A stretch of 34,339 nt of DNA from Myxococcales bacterium (GTDB lineage Bacteria > Myxococcota_A > Polyangia > Polyangiales > Polyangiaceae). The DNA lies in the NCBI GenBank assembly GCA_012514535.1, contig JAAZAA010000331.1, positions 1 through 34,339 of the forward strand. Direction: 5' to 3'. Position 1 is the first letter of the stretch. Each line of letters opens with the position of its first letter. Both the position numbers and the translations under genes were made by a program. The notes beneath the pieces are model-generated. The model ran no database searches. It saw nothing but the letters and a program-made list of their open reading frames with translations, and was not told where the DNA came from. Positions 22,615 to 30,075 of the stretch are shown here, one piece after another.

Positions 22615-22778
22615 TTTTTTCGGGGCGCTCAGCTTCCGGAGCCCTCGGTCTTCGGAACGCCGGGATTTCCGGAGCGCTCGGTGTCGGAGAGCTCGGTGTC
22701 GGAGAGCTCGACTCTTCGGGCGCTCGGCTTCCGGAAGGCTCGGCTTTTCGGAGCGCTCAGCTTTTCGGAAGGCTCAGC
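22615..22778. repeat. Degenerate tandem repeat array, about ten 14-18 bp units
   Basis: Units beginning at about 22615, 22634, 22651, 22666, 22684, 22699, 22715, 22729, 22745 and 22762 share the pattern TTYCGGAGCGCTCGGC. The last two (17 bases each) differ at three positions. Many units contain the self-complementary cores GAGCGCTC or GAGCTC. Unit lengths are not multiples of three and no frame gives a plausible protein. The array fills most of the space between the ectA promoter region and the next lipoprotein gene, and its last unit includes that gene's TGA stop. Confidence 0.8.
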
Positions 22779-23634
22779 GCGGCAGGCAGTGGCCTTCGCC
22801 GTTGAAGTGGCCGAGGTTGCTCACGAGCGCTTCGACGAAGGCCCTGAGATCGTCGACGCCGCTGAAATTTCCGGTGCCGTAGCGATCCGCGGGCAAGTCG
22901 ACGAGCGAGACGGCGGCGAGCTCGTCGAGGGTGACGTCGCCATCCCCGTCGGCGTCGGCGTCAGCGATCGCCTCGAAGCGCAGCGCGGCGTCGCCCGCGA
23001 GGTCGTCGTAGAAGAAGTGGTCCCCGTGGATCGTCAGCTCGACGGTCTCGCGGCCGCCGCCGCCTATCCTGAACCCGGGCTCCTGGCGGCCACCGACGAC
23101 CTGGACGCAGTTCGTGTAGCGGGTGGTCCCGCCGAAGCTCCAGTCGAAGGTGTAGCGCTCGTCTCCCCGGCGGGCCTCACCCTTCACGGTGATGCTGTAC
23201 GGGCCCGCTTCCATCCGATCCCGCGCGTCCGCGTCGGCGCTCGGGTGGAGGATCGTCTCTGCTTCGATCGGGACGATGCGGTACTCGACCTCGGACCAGT
23301 CGCCCTCCGGGAGCGTCCGTGTCGTGAGCTCGTGGGGCCCTGGCGCGGTGAGATCGACCAGGTAGGTGTCCGCGACGCTGAACTCGTGCTCCTGGTTGCG
23401 CGCCCGCACGTGGCCCAGCACGACGAGGAACTCGTCGAAGCGCGCCTCGAAGTCGTCGGCAAATTCTGCTGCCGGGATGCCCTCCTCGATGAACTCCTCG
23501 CCCCAGGTGGTGAGGCGCACCTCGCCCGAATCGTCGGCGCCGCACGCCGACAGCAGGAGCATCGAGCAGGCGACGAGCGAGCCAGCCAGTGAGGAGGGCG
23601 CGGCGCATTTTTCGAAGGGTGAGTTCTCTCTCAT
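22774..23634 (-). CDS. Lipoprotein with EF-hand-like loop, unknown function
   Basis: A 286-residue protein from ATG 23634. It has a lipoprotein signal with LLSAC (Cys31), a mixed middle region and, at 227-238, a canonical EF-hand calcium loop (DADGDGDVTLDE: Asp at 1, 3 and 5, Gly at 6, Glu at 12). Preceding it is ELTIHGDHFFYDDL and following it the tail LGHFNGEGHC; both look like conserved His-containing motifs. I do not recognise the family. Its start lies 13 bases after the stop of the His-cluster lipoprotein gene, so the two form an operon. A role in binding or sensing metal at the cell envelope is inferred from the His and Asp motifs and the nearby TonB receptor. The repeat array begins at its stop codon. 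Confidence 0.8.
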   Translation of the reverse strand: MRENSPFEKCAAPSSLAGSLVACSMLLLSACGADDSGEVRLTTWGEEFIEEGIPAAEFADDFEARFDEFLVVLGHVRARNQEHEFSVADTYLVDLTAPGPHELTTRTLPEGDWSEVEYRIVPIEAETILHPSADADARDRMEAGPYSITVKGEARRGDERYTFDWSFGGTTRYTNCVQVVGGRQEPGFRIGGGGRETVELTIHGDHFFYDDLAGDAALRFEAIADADADGDGDVTLDELAAVSLVDLPADRYGTGNFSGVDDLRAFVEALVSNLGHFNGEGHCLPR

Positions 23635-23647
23635 GGGGCCTCGCTTT

Positions 23648-24463
23648 TCATGGATCGCTCTGGAGGTCAAAACGATAGGCGGCGGCCTTGGCGAGCCCGC
23701 GCAGGAAGCCGTTGTGCGCTCGAGTGTCGGTCGAGAGCGACACCGCGGATGCTTTCGGCGCGATGCCCGTGAAATCGACCTGATCGAGCCAGAGCGCCAC
23801 GTCGACCCCGAGGAGCATCGTCCCCGCCGCTCGGATCGGTCCTCCGTCGTAGGGGCACCCGGTGATCTCGACGGTTCCCATCGAGCTGCCGAGCTCCGCG
23901 ACCGACGCCGTCGCTACGAAGCGGCGCGGCTCGTCGTCGACGTCCGGATCCGTCGGTCGAGCGACTCCCTCCAGGCGCACCACCGCCTCGTCGAGGAGCT
24001 CCGCGTGGGCGCCGATCGCGGGGGAGGTGAGCACGAGCTGACCGGAGAGCGGGGCTCCGGTCACCGCCTCGGCGACGTCCAGCTCGGTGGTCTCCAGGAG
24101 GTCCACGCTCTGGGGCGACAGCATCTCCGCGAGCACGGCGCCTTCGTGATAGTGCCCCGGGTGCGCGTGGGCCGTCTTCACCAGCAGGTCCAACAGAGAG
24201 CGAGGGGCGCGCAGCCCCAGCGGGGCGCCCTCGAGCAGCCGCAGGGAGCCGATGGAAAGCCAAGCGCCGTCGAGCTCGACGTGCCACCCCAGGGCGTTGT
24301 CGAAGGTCGGAGAGCCGTGGAGGGCGACCTTCGTGCGGAGCCGGACGCGCTCCTCCGACGCGGAGCCGCTGCATCCACCGCTGCTCCCGGCGAGGGCGGT
24401 CATCAGCAGCGCGAACGAACGGCGTGATGGATTCGCGGGCGTGTCGGCACGTCGAACTCGCAT
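23648..24463 (-). CDS. Lipoprotein with His cluster, unknown function
   Basis: A 271-residue protein: Arg-rich N-terminus, hydrophobic stretch and Gly-rich lipobox ending GGC (Cys31), then beta-rich sequence. A striking motif TAHAHPGHYHEGAV (residues 97-110) places five histidines in eight residues except for Pro, Gly and Tyr between them, a likely Zn, Cu or Ni site. Near the C-terminus there is VALWLDQVDFTGI. I recognise no named family. It is the first gene of a two-gene operon with the EF-hand lipoprotein and is divergent from the mscS gene. A periplasmic or surface metal-binding role is inference from the His cluster; a copper or zinc carrier working with the TonB receptor at 25830-27956 is possible. 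Confidence 0.78.
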   Translation of the reverse strand: MRVRRADTPANPSRRSFALLMTALAGSSGGCSGSASEERVRLRTKVALHGSPTFDNALGWHVELDGAWLSIGSLRLLEGAPLGLRAPRSLLDLLVKTAHAHPGHYHEGAVLAEMLSPQSVDLLETTELDVAEAVTGAPLSGQLVLTSPAIGAHAELLDEAVVRLEGVARPTDPDVDDEPRRFVATASVAELGSSMGTVEITGCPYDGGPIRAAGTMLLGVDVALWLDQVDFTGIAPKASAVSLSTDTRAHNGFLRGLAKAAAYRFDLQSDP

Positions 24464-24562
24464 GCCGCGTCCATATCACGACGCCTCGGTGGGCGGTCGA
24501 TGAGGAAGCGCCTTGACGCATTGCGATCGATCCTATTCCCTGGTCCCGGGAGGTGAACTCGG

Positions 24563-25474
24563 ATGCCTGACATTGACGCGGAATGGGTGACGGCCGATTT
24601 CTGGTCGGGGGTGGCGCGAGGGCTGCTCGCCTGGGTCGTGACCGCCGGACCTCGCATCTTGCTGATCCTGCTGCTCACGCTGGTAGCGCTGCGGCTCCTG
24701 GGGTGGGGGTGCAAGGCGCTGGGGCGGCGAGCGGTGCGCCTCGGGGGACGGTCCTCCGGGCGGGAGCAGGAAAAGCGAGTCGAGACCCTGGTCGGCATCG
24801 TCAAGACGGCCGGCGCCGTCGCCGTGTGGACCGTGGCGGGCATGCTGCTGCTGATGCAGGTCGGGGTGAACGTGGCGCCCTTGATCGCCGGCGCGGGCAT
24901 CGTGGGGCTCGCGGTGGGCTTCGGCGCTCAGGATCTGGTCCGCGACGTCATCACGGGGTTCTTCATCCTGCTCGAGAACCAGGTGCGCAAGGGAGACGTG
25001 GCGATCATCAACGGGACGGGCGGGCTCGTGGAGAACATCGGTCTCCGCACGATCGTGCTCCGCGACATGTCCGGCACCGTGCACGTGTTCCAGAACGGGA
25101 AGGTGGAGACCCTGGCGAACATGACCAAGGAGTGGTCGGCGATCGTGTTGGACATTCAGGTCGCCTACTCGCAGGACACGGACCAGGTCGCCGCCGTGAT
25201 GCGGGAGGTCGCCGAGGAGCTGCGCAACGATCCGGAGTTCGCGTCGAAGATCCTCGAGCCGATCGAGATGCTCGGCGTCGACGCCTTCAATGACAGCTCC
25301 CTCGTGCTCAAGGCCCGCATCAAGACGCAGCCCATCGAACAATGGACGGTGGGGCGGGAGTACCGCCGCCGGCTCAAGCGGGCCTTCGACGCCAAGAACA
25401 TCCGGATCCCGCTCCCCCAGCGGACCCTGTCCTGGGCCGGCGACAGCCCGGCGATCTCCGTGAGGTCGAACTAG
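24563..25474 (+). CDS. mscS: Small-conductance mechanosensitive channel (MscS family)
   Basis: A 303-residue protein with three hydrophobic segments and the MscS pore helix and beta domain. GAGIVGLAVGFGAQDLVRDVITGFFILLEN carries the Ala/Gly-packed TM3, followed by VRKGDVAIIN and VVLRD-type strands (TIVLRDMSGTVHVFQNGKVET). It is an inner-membrane channel that opens under tension on osmotic downshock and releases solutes. The ATG at 24563 is preceded by GGGAGGTG, the best ribosome site in this part of the window. It lies about 2 kb from the ectoine operon, so the neighbourhood combines solute accumulation with solute release, but it has its own transcript. Confidence 0.95.
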   Translation: MPDIDAEWVTADFWSGVARGLLAWVVTAGPRILLILLLTLVALRLLGWGCKALGRRAVRLGGRSSGREQEKRVETLVGIVKTAGAVAVWTVAGMLLLMQVGVNVAPLIAGAGIVGLAVGFGAQDLVRDVITGFFILLENQVRKGDVAIINGTGGLVENIGLRTIVLRDMSGTVHVFQNGKVETLANMTKEWSAIVLDIQVAYSQDTDQVAAVMREVAEELRNDPEFASKILEPIEMLGVDAFNDSSLVLKARIKTQPIEQWTVGREYRRRLKRAFDAKNIRIPLPQRTLSWAGDSPAISVRSN

Positions 25475-25481
25475 GGCGGCA

Positions 25482-25504
25482 CGAGCGGAGGGGCGCGCCG
25501 CTCG
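25482..25504 (+). terminator. Hairpin directly after mscS
   Basis: CGAGCGG (25482-25488) and CCGCTCG (25498-25504) form a perfect 7-bp stem with a 9-base loop, eight bases after the stop. No T-tract follows, so termination is possible but not certain. Confidence 0.45.
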
Positions 25505-25545
25505 ACCCTCCGGTCGCGCTGCCCTGCGCGTACGCTGGGCACCGA

Positions 25546-25584
25546 GCCTACGGCCCTCGCCTCTGGCGAGGGAGCGCCGCAGGC
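25546..25584. repeat. Long imperfect hairpin in the convergent spacer
   Basis: The core is a perfect 8-bp stem CCCTCGCC-TCT-GGCGAGGG (25554-25572). It is extended by GCCTACGG against CCGCAGGC (7 of 8 paired) after a 4-base bulge. The 16-bp stem lies midway between converging mscS and the TonB receptor gene; a bidirectional terminator or a structured RNA would both fit. Confidence 0.65.
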
Positions 25585-25730
25585 GCAGTGAACGTACGTG
25601 GGTACTTGAGCACCGGAGCGCAGCGCCCCTTCCCCCTGAGAATTGGGCCTCGAGGATTGGGCGAAGCCAAAACCCGAGATCGGCGGGCGTCCTGGTCCGT
25701 TAAGATTCCGGCGATGGCTCCGTCACGGAG

Positions 25731-25801
25731 GCGTGCAGGTCGGTCGTCGCTCGGCGCGGGCACGTATCGCTGCGTGCAGTCGGTCGTCGCTCGGCGCGGG
25801 C
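25731..25801. repeat. 40-bp-period direct repeat
   Basis: Two copies of a 30-31 base unit (25731-25761 and 25772-25801), differing by one inserted G. The last 22 bases are identical (25740-25761 and 25780-25801). It lies just before the stop of the TonB receptor gene. The rest of 25475-25829 holds no supported gene. Confidence 0.75.
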
Positions 25802-25829
25802 GGTGCGCGTCGATGCGCGCAGGGCGGCC

Positions 25830-27956
25830 TCAGAAGTACAGGGCCGCGGAGAGGAGGGCGCTGCGCGGCTCGCCCGCCGTGATGTGGCGCGCCGGGATGA
25901 GCGACGTCGGCGCCCCGGAGTCGAAGTGGGACGCGTAGACGAACTCTCCCTCGTTCCAGGAGACCCCCAGGAGGTTCCTCACGTCCAACGTGAGCTCGAG
26001 CTGCGCCCTGCGCACTCCCAGCCGCAGATCCGTGACCAGGGCGTCCCGCCCGAACTCCCCGTAGGGCAGGGGGCGGCGCACCAGCCCCTGCATGCCGATC
26101 CCGAAATGGGCGCGCACCGTCCGCCCCGCCCAGGTGCCGAGGATCGGGCGCGCAGCGAGGTCCGCGCGGACGACCAGCTGCGGCACGTACGGGACGAGCT
26201 GCCCCGCCTCGAAGCGCCCTCCGGCCTCGCGGAACGCCGCGCGAGTCAAGGTGGCGCCGAGTCCCGACGCGAACCAGCCGAGGGTCGTCTCCAGATGGGC
26301 GGCGACGCCCAGGCGTCGAGTCCCCGGCACGGCCTCGTTTCGGCCCACCCGCTCGTCGAACACCACGTCATCGGTGAGATCCGTGGCATAGGCGGCCACG
26401 CTGGCCTCCTGGGGCCCCTCCTTCCACCGCAAGCCCAGCTCCGCGGAGCGGACCTCGGTGAACGGAATCCGAGTCCCGTCTGCCACGCCGCGTGCCTGGG
26501 GCGTACGAAAGCCGCGTCCCCAGCTGGCAATCCCGTGGAGGTGCGGGGTGATGGCCCAGTCCGCGACCAATTTTTCGCCGAGGAACGCGCCCTGGCTCTC
26601 CCGATGGGGCGTCGGAGCGAGTCGATCGTGGACCGCGAACGAAGCGACGTCCGCGCGCACTCCGCCGCGCACGAGCAGGCGTCGGATCGGGTGGAGCTCC
26701 GCGTCGACGTAGGCGCCGAGGGTGCTGGTCCGCAGGCGCGCGTCGATCAGCGTGGCGAAGGGGCGGCCGCCGTGATCCTGATACCGCTGGCTCTGATCGA
26801 TCCAGTCGTTGCGCGCCGCGAGGCCGACCTCGACGGCGTCGTCCGCCCGGAAGACCTTGACCCGCTGACGATAGCGGGCGCGCGTCCCCACCGCGACGGA
26901 GTCGTTGTGCTGCCGCGTCGTGTCACCGAGCTCCGGATTCACGAGGAATCCGGTATAATCGTAGGAGAGGCTCAGGGTGCGCAGGACCACGTAGGGGGTG
27001 AGCTCGAGCTCCGTCGCGCCGTCGTCGTGGAGCAAGCTGGCGACGAGCTGAGTCCGAGTCGAGCGGCCCCCCTGGCCGCCGTGATAGGCATCGAACCGAT
27101 CGAGGACGCCCCGGTCCACGTCCCGCTGCCGGAGCACCCCTGCGGCACCGAAGCTCCCCGCGTAGCTGGACGCCATCAGGCGCAGCTGCAGATCGTCGGC
27201 GACGGGGTGGACGAGCTGGGCGATCGCCGAAGCGCGCTGGGCGGCCCGCCCGACGCCGAACCCGGCGCTGTCGAACAGCTCGAACGCGCCGAAGGTCTCC
27301 GGTGACGCGCCCTCGGGGTGGTAGGCGAGGAACAGGCGCTGTGTGTCGAAGGAGCCGTGGCTCGCCCGTACCGTGGTGCCCGGGACGTCATAGCCCAGGG
27401 CGAAGCGCATCGTGCCAGCGACGGCAAAGTCCCCCTGGCTCGGATCATACGTGCCAGGCAGAGCTTCGATGCGGCGCACCACCTCGGGCATCAAGAAGTG
27501 GAGGTCCGCGTAGCCCTGCCCGTGCACGTTGCCGATCTCGTTCACGGGGGCTCCGGCCACCCAGATCTCCAGATCTTGGCCGTGCACGGCGTCGAAACCC
27601 CGGAAGAAGATCTGGTGCGCCTTGCCCTGCCCGCCGTGCTGCGAGACGAACACCCCCGGGACGGTACGGAGCAGCTCGCTCCCCGTGCTCTGGGGCGCCG
27701 CGCCCAGCAAGCGACGGTCACGGACGATGGCGGAGGCGGCCCTCGGTCGACGTTCCCCGGTGACGACGATCTCGGTCTCTGCCCCCTCGTCGTCGGGCGC
27801 CGCGTGTCCCTCGGAGACCTCCTCCGCCGGCGCGTCGTGGGCCCGGGCGTTGCACGGGAGCGCCAGCCCGGCGAGGACGAGCGCTCCGAAGCACGGCGGA
27901 GGATGGAGGAAGCGGCGTCCGTTCCCCTCCCGTCGTCGGAAGCGGGCCCGGAACAT
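25830..27956 (-). CDS. TonB-dependent receptor, second system
   Basis: A 708-residue outer-membrane receptor. A basic, hydrophobic signal peptide ends near ARA (about 39). A short His/Asp/Glu-rich tail leads to the TonB-box-like TEIVVTGERR, then the plug (LLRTVPGVFVSQHGGQGKAHQ, IFFRGFDAVHGQDLEIWV, GNVHGQGYADLHFLMPE, ALPGTYDPSQGDFAVAG) and a barrel ending LLSAALYF. The plug carries an unusually high number of His residues. The substrate is not evident. Its ATG begins nine bases after the stop of the desaturase gene, so the two are co-transcribed. The family resembles receptors of Myxococcota with the conserved VHGQGYADLHF motif, but I cannot name a ligand; a metal is a reasonable guess because metal-binding lipoproteins lie nearby. 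Confidence 0.92.
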   Translation of the reverse strand: MFRARFRRREGNGRRFLHPPPCFGALVLAGLALPCNARAHDAPAEEVSEGHAAPDDEGAETEIVVTGERRPRAASAIVRDRRLLGAAPQSTGSELLRTVPGVFVSQHGGQGKAHQIFFRGFDAVHGQDLEIWVAGAPVNEIGNVHGQGYADLHFLMPEVVRRIEALPGTYDPSQGDFAVAGTMRFALGYDVPGTTVRASHGSFDTQRLFLAYHPEGASPETFGAFELFDSAGFGVGRAAQRASAIAQLVHPVADDLQLRLMASSYAGSFGAAGVLRQRDVDRGVLDRFDAYHGGQGGRSTRTQLVASLLHDDGATELELTPYVVLRTLSLSYDYTGFLVNPELGDTTRQHNDSVAVGTRARYRQRVKVFRADDAVEVGLAARNDWIDQSQRYQDHGGRPFATLIDARLRTSTLGAYVDAELHPIRRLLVRGGVRADVASFAVHDRLAPTPHRESQGAFLGEKLVADWAITPHLHGIASWGRGFRTPQARGVADGTRIPFTEVRSAELGLRWKEGPQEASVAAYATDLTDDVVFDERVGRNEAVPGTRRLGVAAHLETTLGWFASGLGATLTRAAFREAGGRFEAGQLVPYVPQLVVRADLAARPILGTWAGRTVRAHFGIGMQGLVRRPLPYGEFGRDALVTDLRLGVRRAQLELTLDVRNLLGVSWNEGEFVYASHFDSGAPTSLIPARHITAGEPRSALLSAALYF

Positions 27957-27965
27957 CGCTTCCCG

Positions 27966-28931
27966 TCACACGCGGGCGGCGTTGGTGCCCGCGTCGCCGA
28001 GGCCGACTTCGGCGGTGGCCAGATCGACGGGCTTGCCGTCGGGGGCCTCGAAGGGGGCACGCCCGATCTGAGTCGTGCCGAGGCTGGGGAAGAAGGGCGC
28101 CAGCACGTAGTTCTTGAACCAGTAGAGCCACAAGCTCTTCTGGAGGAGATCCGGGTGGATCTCCGGGGCGAGCTTGGCGTGGAGCTCCGGGAGCTTGCTC
28201 CAGTGCAGGCCCGCCACCTCGTGGTGCGCCGTGTGGTAGCCGTTGTTGAACAGGAGGAAATTGAGGGTCTTCCCCACGAAGTTCCGCGAGTGGTTTAGCT
28301 TCGACCACGGATCCGTGTGCACGTGCTGGTCGTAGTTGAACGTCATGATCGTCCACAGGGAGACCAGCGCCGGCGCGCCCATGGTGAGCCCCCACACCGC
28401 GAAGCCAGTGCCGATGCCGTGCAACCTGATGGCGAGGGCGAGCATCACCGCATGGGATCCGAACACGATCACGTACTGCCCGATGATCTTTCGGTACTGG
28501 CTCGGGTTGCGGACCTTGGCGCGCGCGATGAACTCGTCGATCGGCCCCTTCTGGAAGTAGGAGGAGACGAAGAAGTACGTCGCCGCGACCAGGAAGTTGT
28601 GCTTGTTCGTGTAGCGCCAGGTGATCGTCGCGTCGCCGGCCTTGTTCACGAACTTGTGATGATTCAGGTTGTGGGTCGGGATCCACGCGAAGGTGGGGTA
28701 CCCGTAGAAGACCGAGATCCAGTTCCCGAAGAACTCGTTCAGGGCCTTGCTCTTGAAGGTCGGCGAGTGCAGGTGGTTGTGGGCGATGACGCCCGCCGCG
28801 ATCGCGAAGTAGAAGCTCAGCCAGGAGAGGTAGGGGAGCAGGTCCGGCCGGGCGTATTGGAGGATGACGAGTCCTGGAGCGAAGACGAACATCCAGAGCA
28901 ACGTCCGGTAATCGGCGGCGAAACGAAGCAT
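27966..28931 (-). CDS. Membrane fatty-acid desaturase-like di-iron protein
   Basis: A 321-residue membrane protein with the three histidine boxes of the desaturase superfamily: HNHLH (HxxxH), HNLNHH (HxxxHH) and HTAHH (HxxHH) in NNGYHTAHHEVAG. Four hydrophobic segments lie around them. These boxes bind two irons that activate oxygen for desaturation or hydroxylation of acyl chains or related lipids; the precise substrate is unknown. ATG 28931 was chosen for the AAAGG upstream and because the protein then starts directly at the first helix; an upstream start at 29087 would overlap the LysR gene. It precedes the second TonB receptor by nine bases and is divergent from a LysR regulator that probably controls it. 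Confidence 0.85.
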   Translation of the reverse strand: MLRFAADYRTLLWMFVFAPGLVILQYARPDLLPYLSWLSFYFAIAAGVIAHNHLHSPTFKSKALNEFFGNWISVFYGYPTFAWIPTHNLNHHKFVNKAGDATITWRYTNKHNFLVAATYFFVSSYFQKGPIDEFIARAKVRNPSQYRKIIGQYVIVFGSHAVMLALAIRLHGIGTGFAVWGLTMGAPALVSLWTIMTFNYDQHVHTDPWSKLNHSRNFVGKTLNFLLFNNGYHTAHHEVAGLHWSKLPELHAKLAPEIHPDLLQKSLWLYWFKNYVLAPFFPSLGTTQIGRAPFEAPDGKPVDLATAEVGLGDAGTNAARV

Positions 28932-29024
28932 GGCGACCTTTCTGAGAGCCCGAAGGCGGCCGGCTCCTATACCATGAGAACCGACCAACCGGGCAGAAGA
29001 GTCGCCGCCGACCCGGGGAGCCAA

Positions 29025-29043
29025 CCCAAGGAAAATTCTTGGG
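29025..29043. promoter_or_regulatory. Palindrome between desaturase and LysR genes
   Basis: CCCAAG-N7-CTTGGG, perfect 6-bp arms, lies in the divergent spacer about 68 bases upstream of the LysR start and 94 upstream of the desaturase start. Its size fits a LysR-type binding site. An extended -10-like TGGTATAGG for the desaturase lies nearby on the minus strand (about 28968-28976). Confidence 0.45.
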
Positions 29044-29110
29044 GAATGGACGCATGCTCCCGACGATTCTTGCGCCCGGGGCAACAATCCCCGATGCTGG
29101 CCCGGTGGCG

Positions 29111-30034
29111 GTGGATCTCAACGACGTCCTGGTGTTCGTTCGGGTCGTCGAGGAGCAGAGCTTCTCTGGAGCGGCCCGGCGCTTGCACGCGCCCGTCTCC
29201 TCCCTGAGCCGGAAGGTGGCCCGCCTGGAAGACCGGTTGGGGGCGCGTCTGCTCCACCGGACCACGCGCCGGCTGCACCTCACGGAGGCGGGGCGGGCGT
29301 TCTATCGGCGCGCGGCCCGGTCCCTCGCGGAGCTGGAGGACGCCGAGCAGGAGCTCACCATGCGCAGCACGACGCCGCGGGGCAAGGTGCGCATGACGGC
29401 GCCGGTCGATTTCAAGGGGCTCGTCGGGCTCGTCCTCGCCTTCCTCGAGGCCCACCCGGGGGTCGAAATCGATCTGGATCTCTCCAACCGGCACGTCGAC
29501 TTGCTCGCCGAAGGGTACGATCTGGCGCTGCGGGCGGGGGCGGTGGTGGATCCGTCGCTCGTTGCCCAGCGGATCTCCTCCAGCGGGATGCGTTTGGTCG
29601 TGAGCCCGGGCTACGTGGCGCGGCGGGGCGCGCCCACGAGCGTGGCGGAGCTCCGGGAGCACGACTGCGTGCTGCTGGGGCCCAGCACGGAGGGGGCGGT
29701 CTGGCCGCTCCAAGTGGGCAAAGAGATCGCGCGGATCCCGGTGCGGGGGCGCTTCGCCGTCAACAGCCTCGATGGGGTCCGGCAGGCGGTGCTCGCGGAT
29801 CTCGGCATCGGGCTGCTCCCGGAGCGGGCCGTGGTGGCGGAGCTGGAGAGCGGCGCCCTGCAGGAGCTCTTACCAGAGCACTGGCCGCCTGCGACGAACG
29901 TGTTCGTCGTCTATCCGAGCCGACGCCTCATGCCCTCGGCGGTCCGCGCCTTCATCGACTACTTGACGGAGGAGCTGCGGCGCAGTCCCTTCGCCAGCCA
30001 AACCTGGGCGGGCTCACCGAGCAGCGAGCGCTGA
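29111..30034 (+). CDS. LysR-family transcriptional regulator
   Basis: A 307-residue LysR protein: winged helix VDLNDVLVFVRVVEEQSFSG, ARRLHAPVSSLSRKVARLE, LLHRTTRRLHLTEAG, then an effector domain beginning GKVRMTAPVDF. The motif set matches the large group of LysR regulators related to DmlR/YafC. GTG 29111 aligns with the usual MDLN start; an ATG at 29054 and a TTG at 29039 are also in frame. The divergent desaturase-TonB receptor operon and the palindrome between them make a local regulatory role likely. Its effector is unknown. Confidence 0.88.
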   Translation: MDLNDVLVFVRVVEEQSFSGAARRLHAPVSSLSRKVARLEDRLGARLLHRTTRRLHLTEAGRAFYRRAARSLAELEDAEQELTMRSTTPRGKVRMTAPVDFKGLVGLVLAFLEAHPGVEIDLDLSNRHVDLLAEGYDLALRAGAVVDPSLVAQRISSSGMRLVVSPGYVARRGAPTSVAELREHDCVLLGPSTEGAVWPLQVGKEIARIPVRGRFAVNSLDGVRQAVLADLGIGLLPERAVVAELESGALQELLPEHWPPATNVFVVYPSRRLMPSAVRAFIDYLTEELRRSPFASQTWAGSPSSER

Positions 30035-30075
30035 GCCTCACCCCAGACGCCCCAGGGAGACCGGGAAATCCTTCG

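Noticed and set aside
22615-22778. Possible CRISPR array
   Set aside because: Repeats are adjacent with no unique spacers, are too short and degenerate, and there are no cas genes.
22592-22882. Plus-strand peptides over the repeat array that look like a repeat protein
   Set aside because: Unit lengths vary from 14 to 18 bases and do not keep one frame; the apparent peptide repeats are a by-product of the DNA repeat.
24513-24539. Possible mscS promoter TTGACG ... TATTCC
   Set aside because: The spacing is only 15 bases, so the match is not good enough to call.
25803-27305. Plus-strand open frame opposite the second TonB receptor
   Set aside because: No recognisable motif, and it runs antisense to the receptor plug and barrel.
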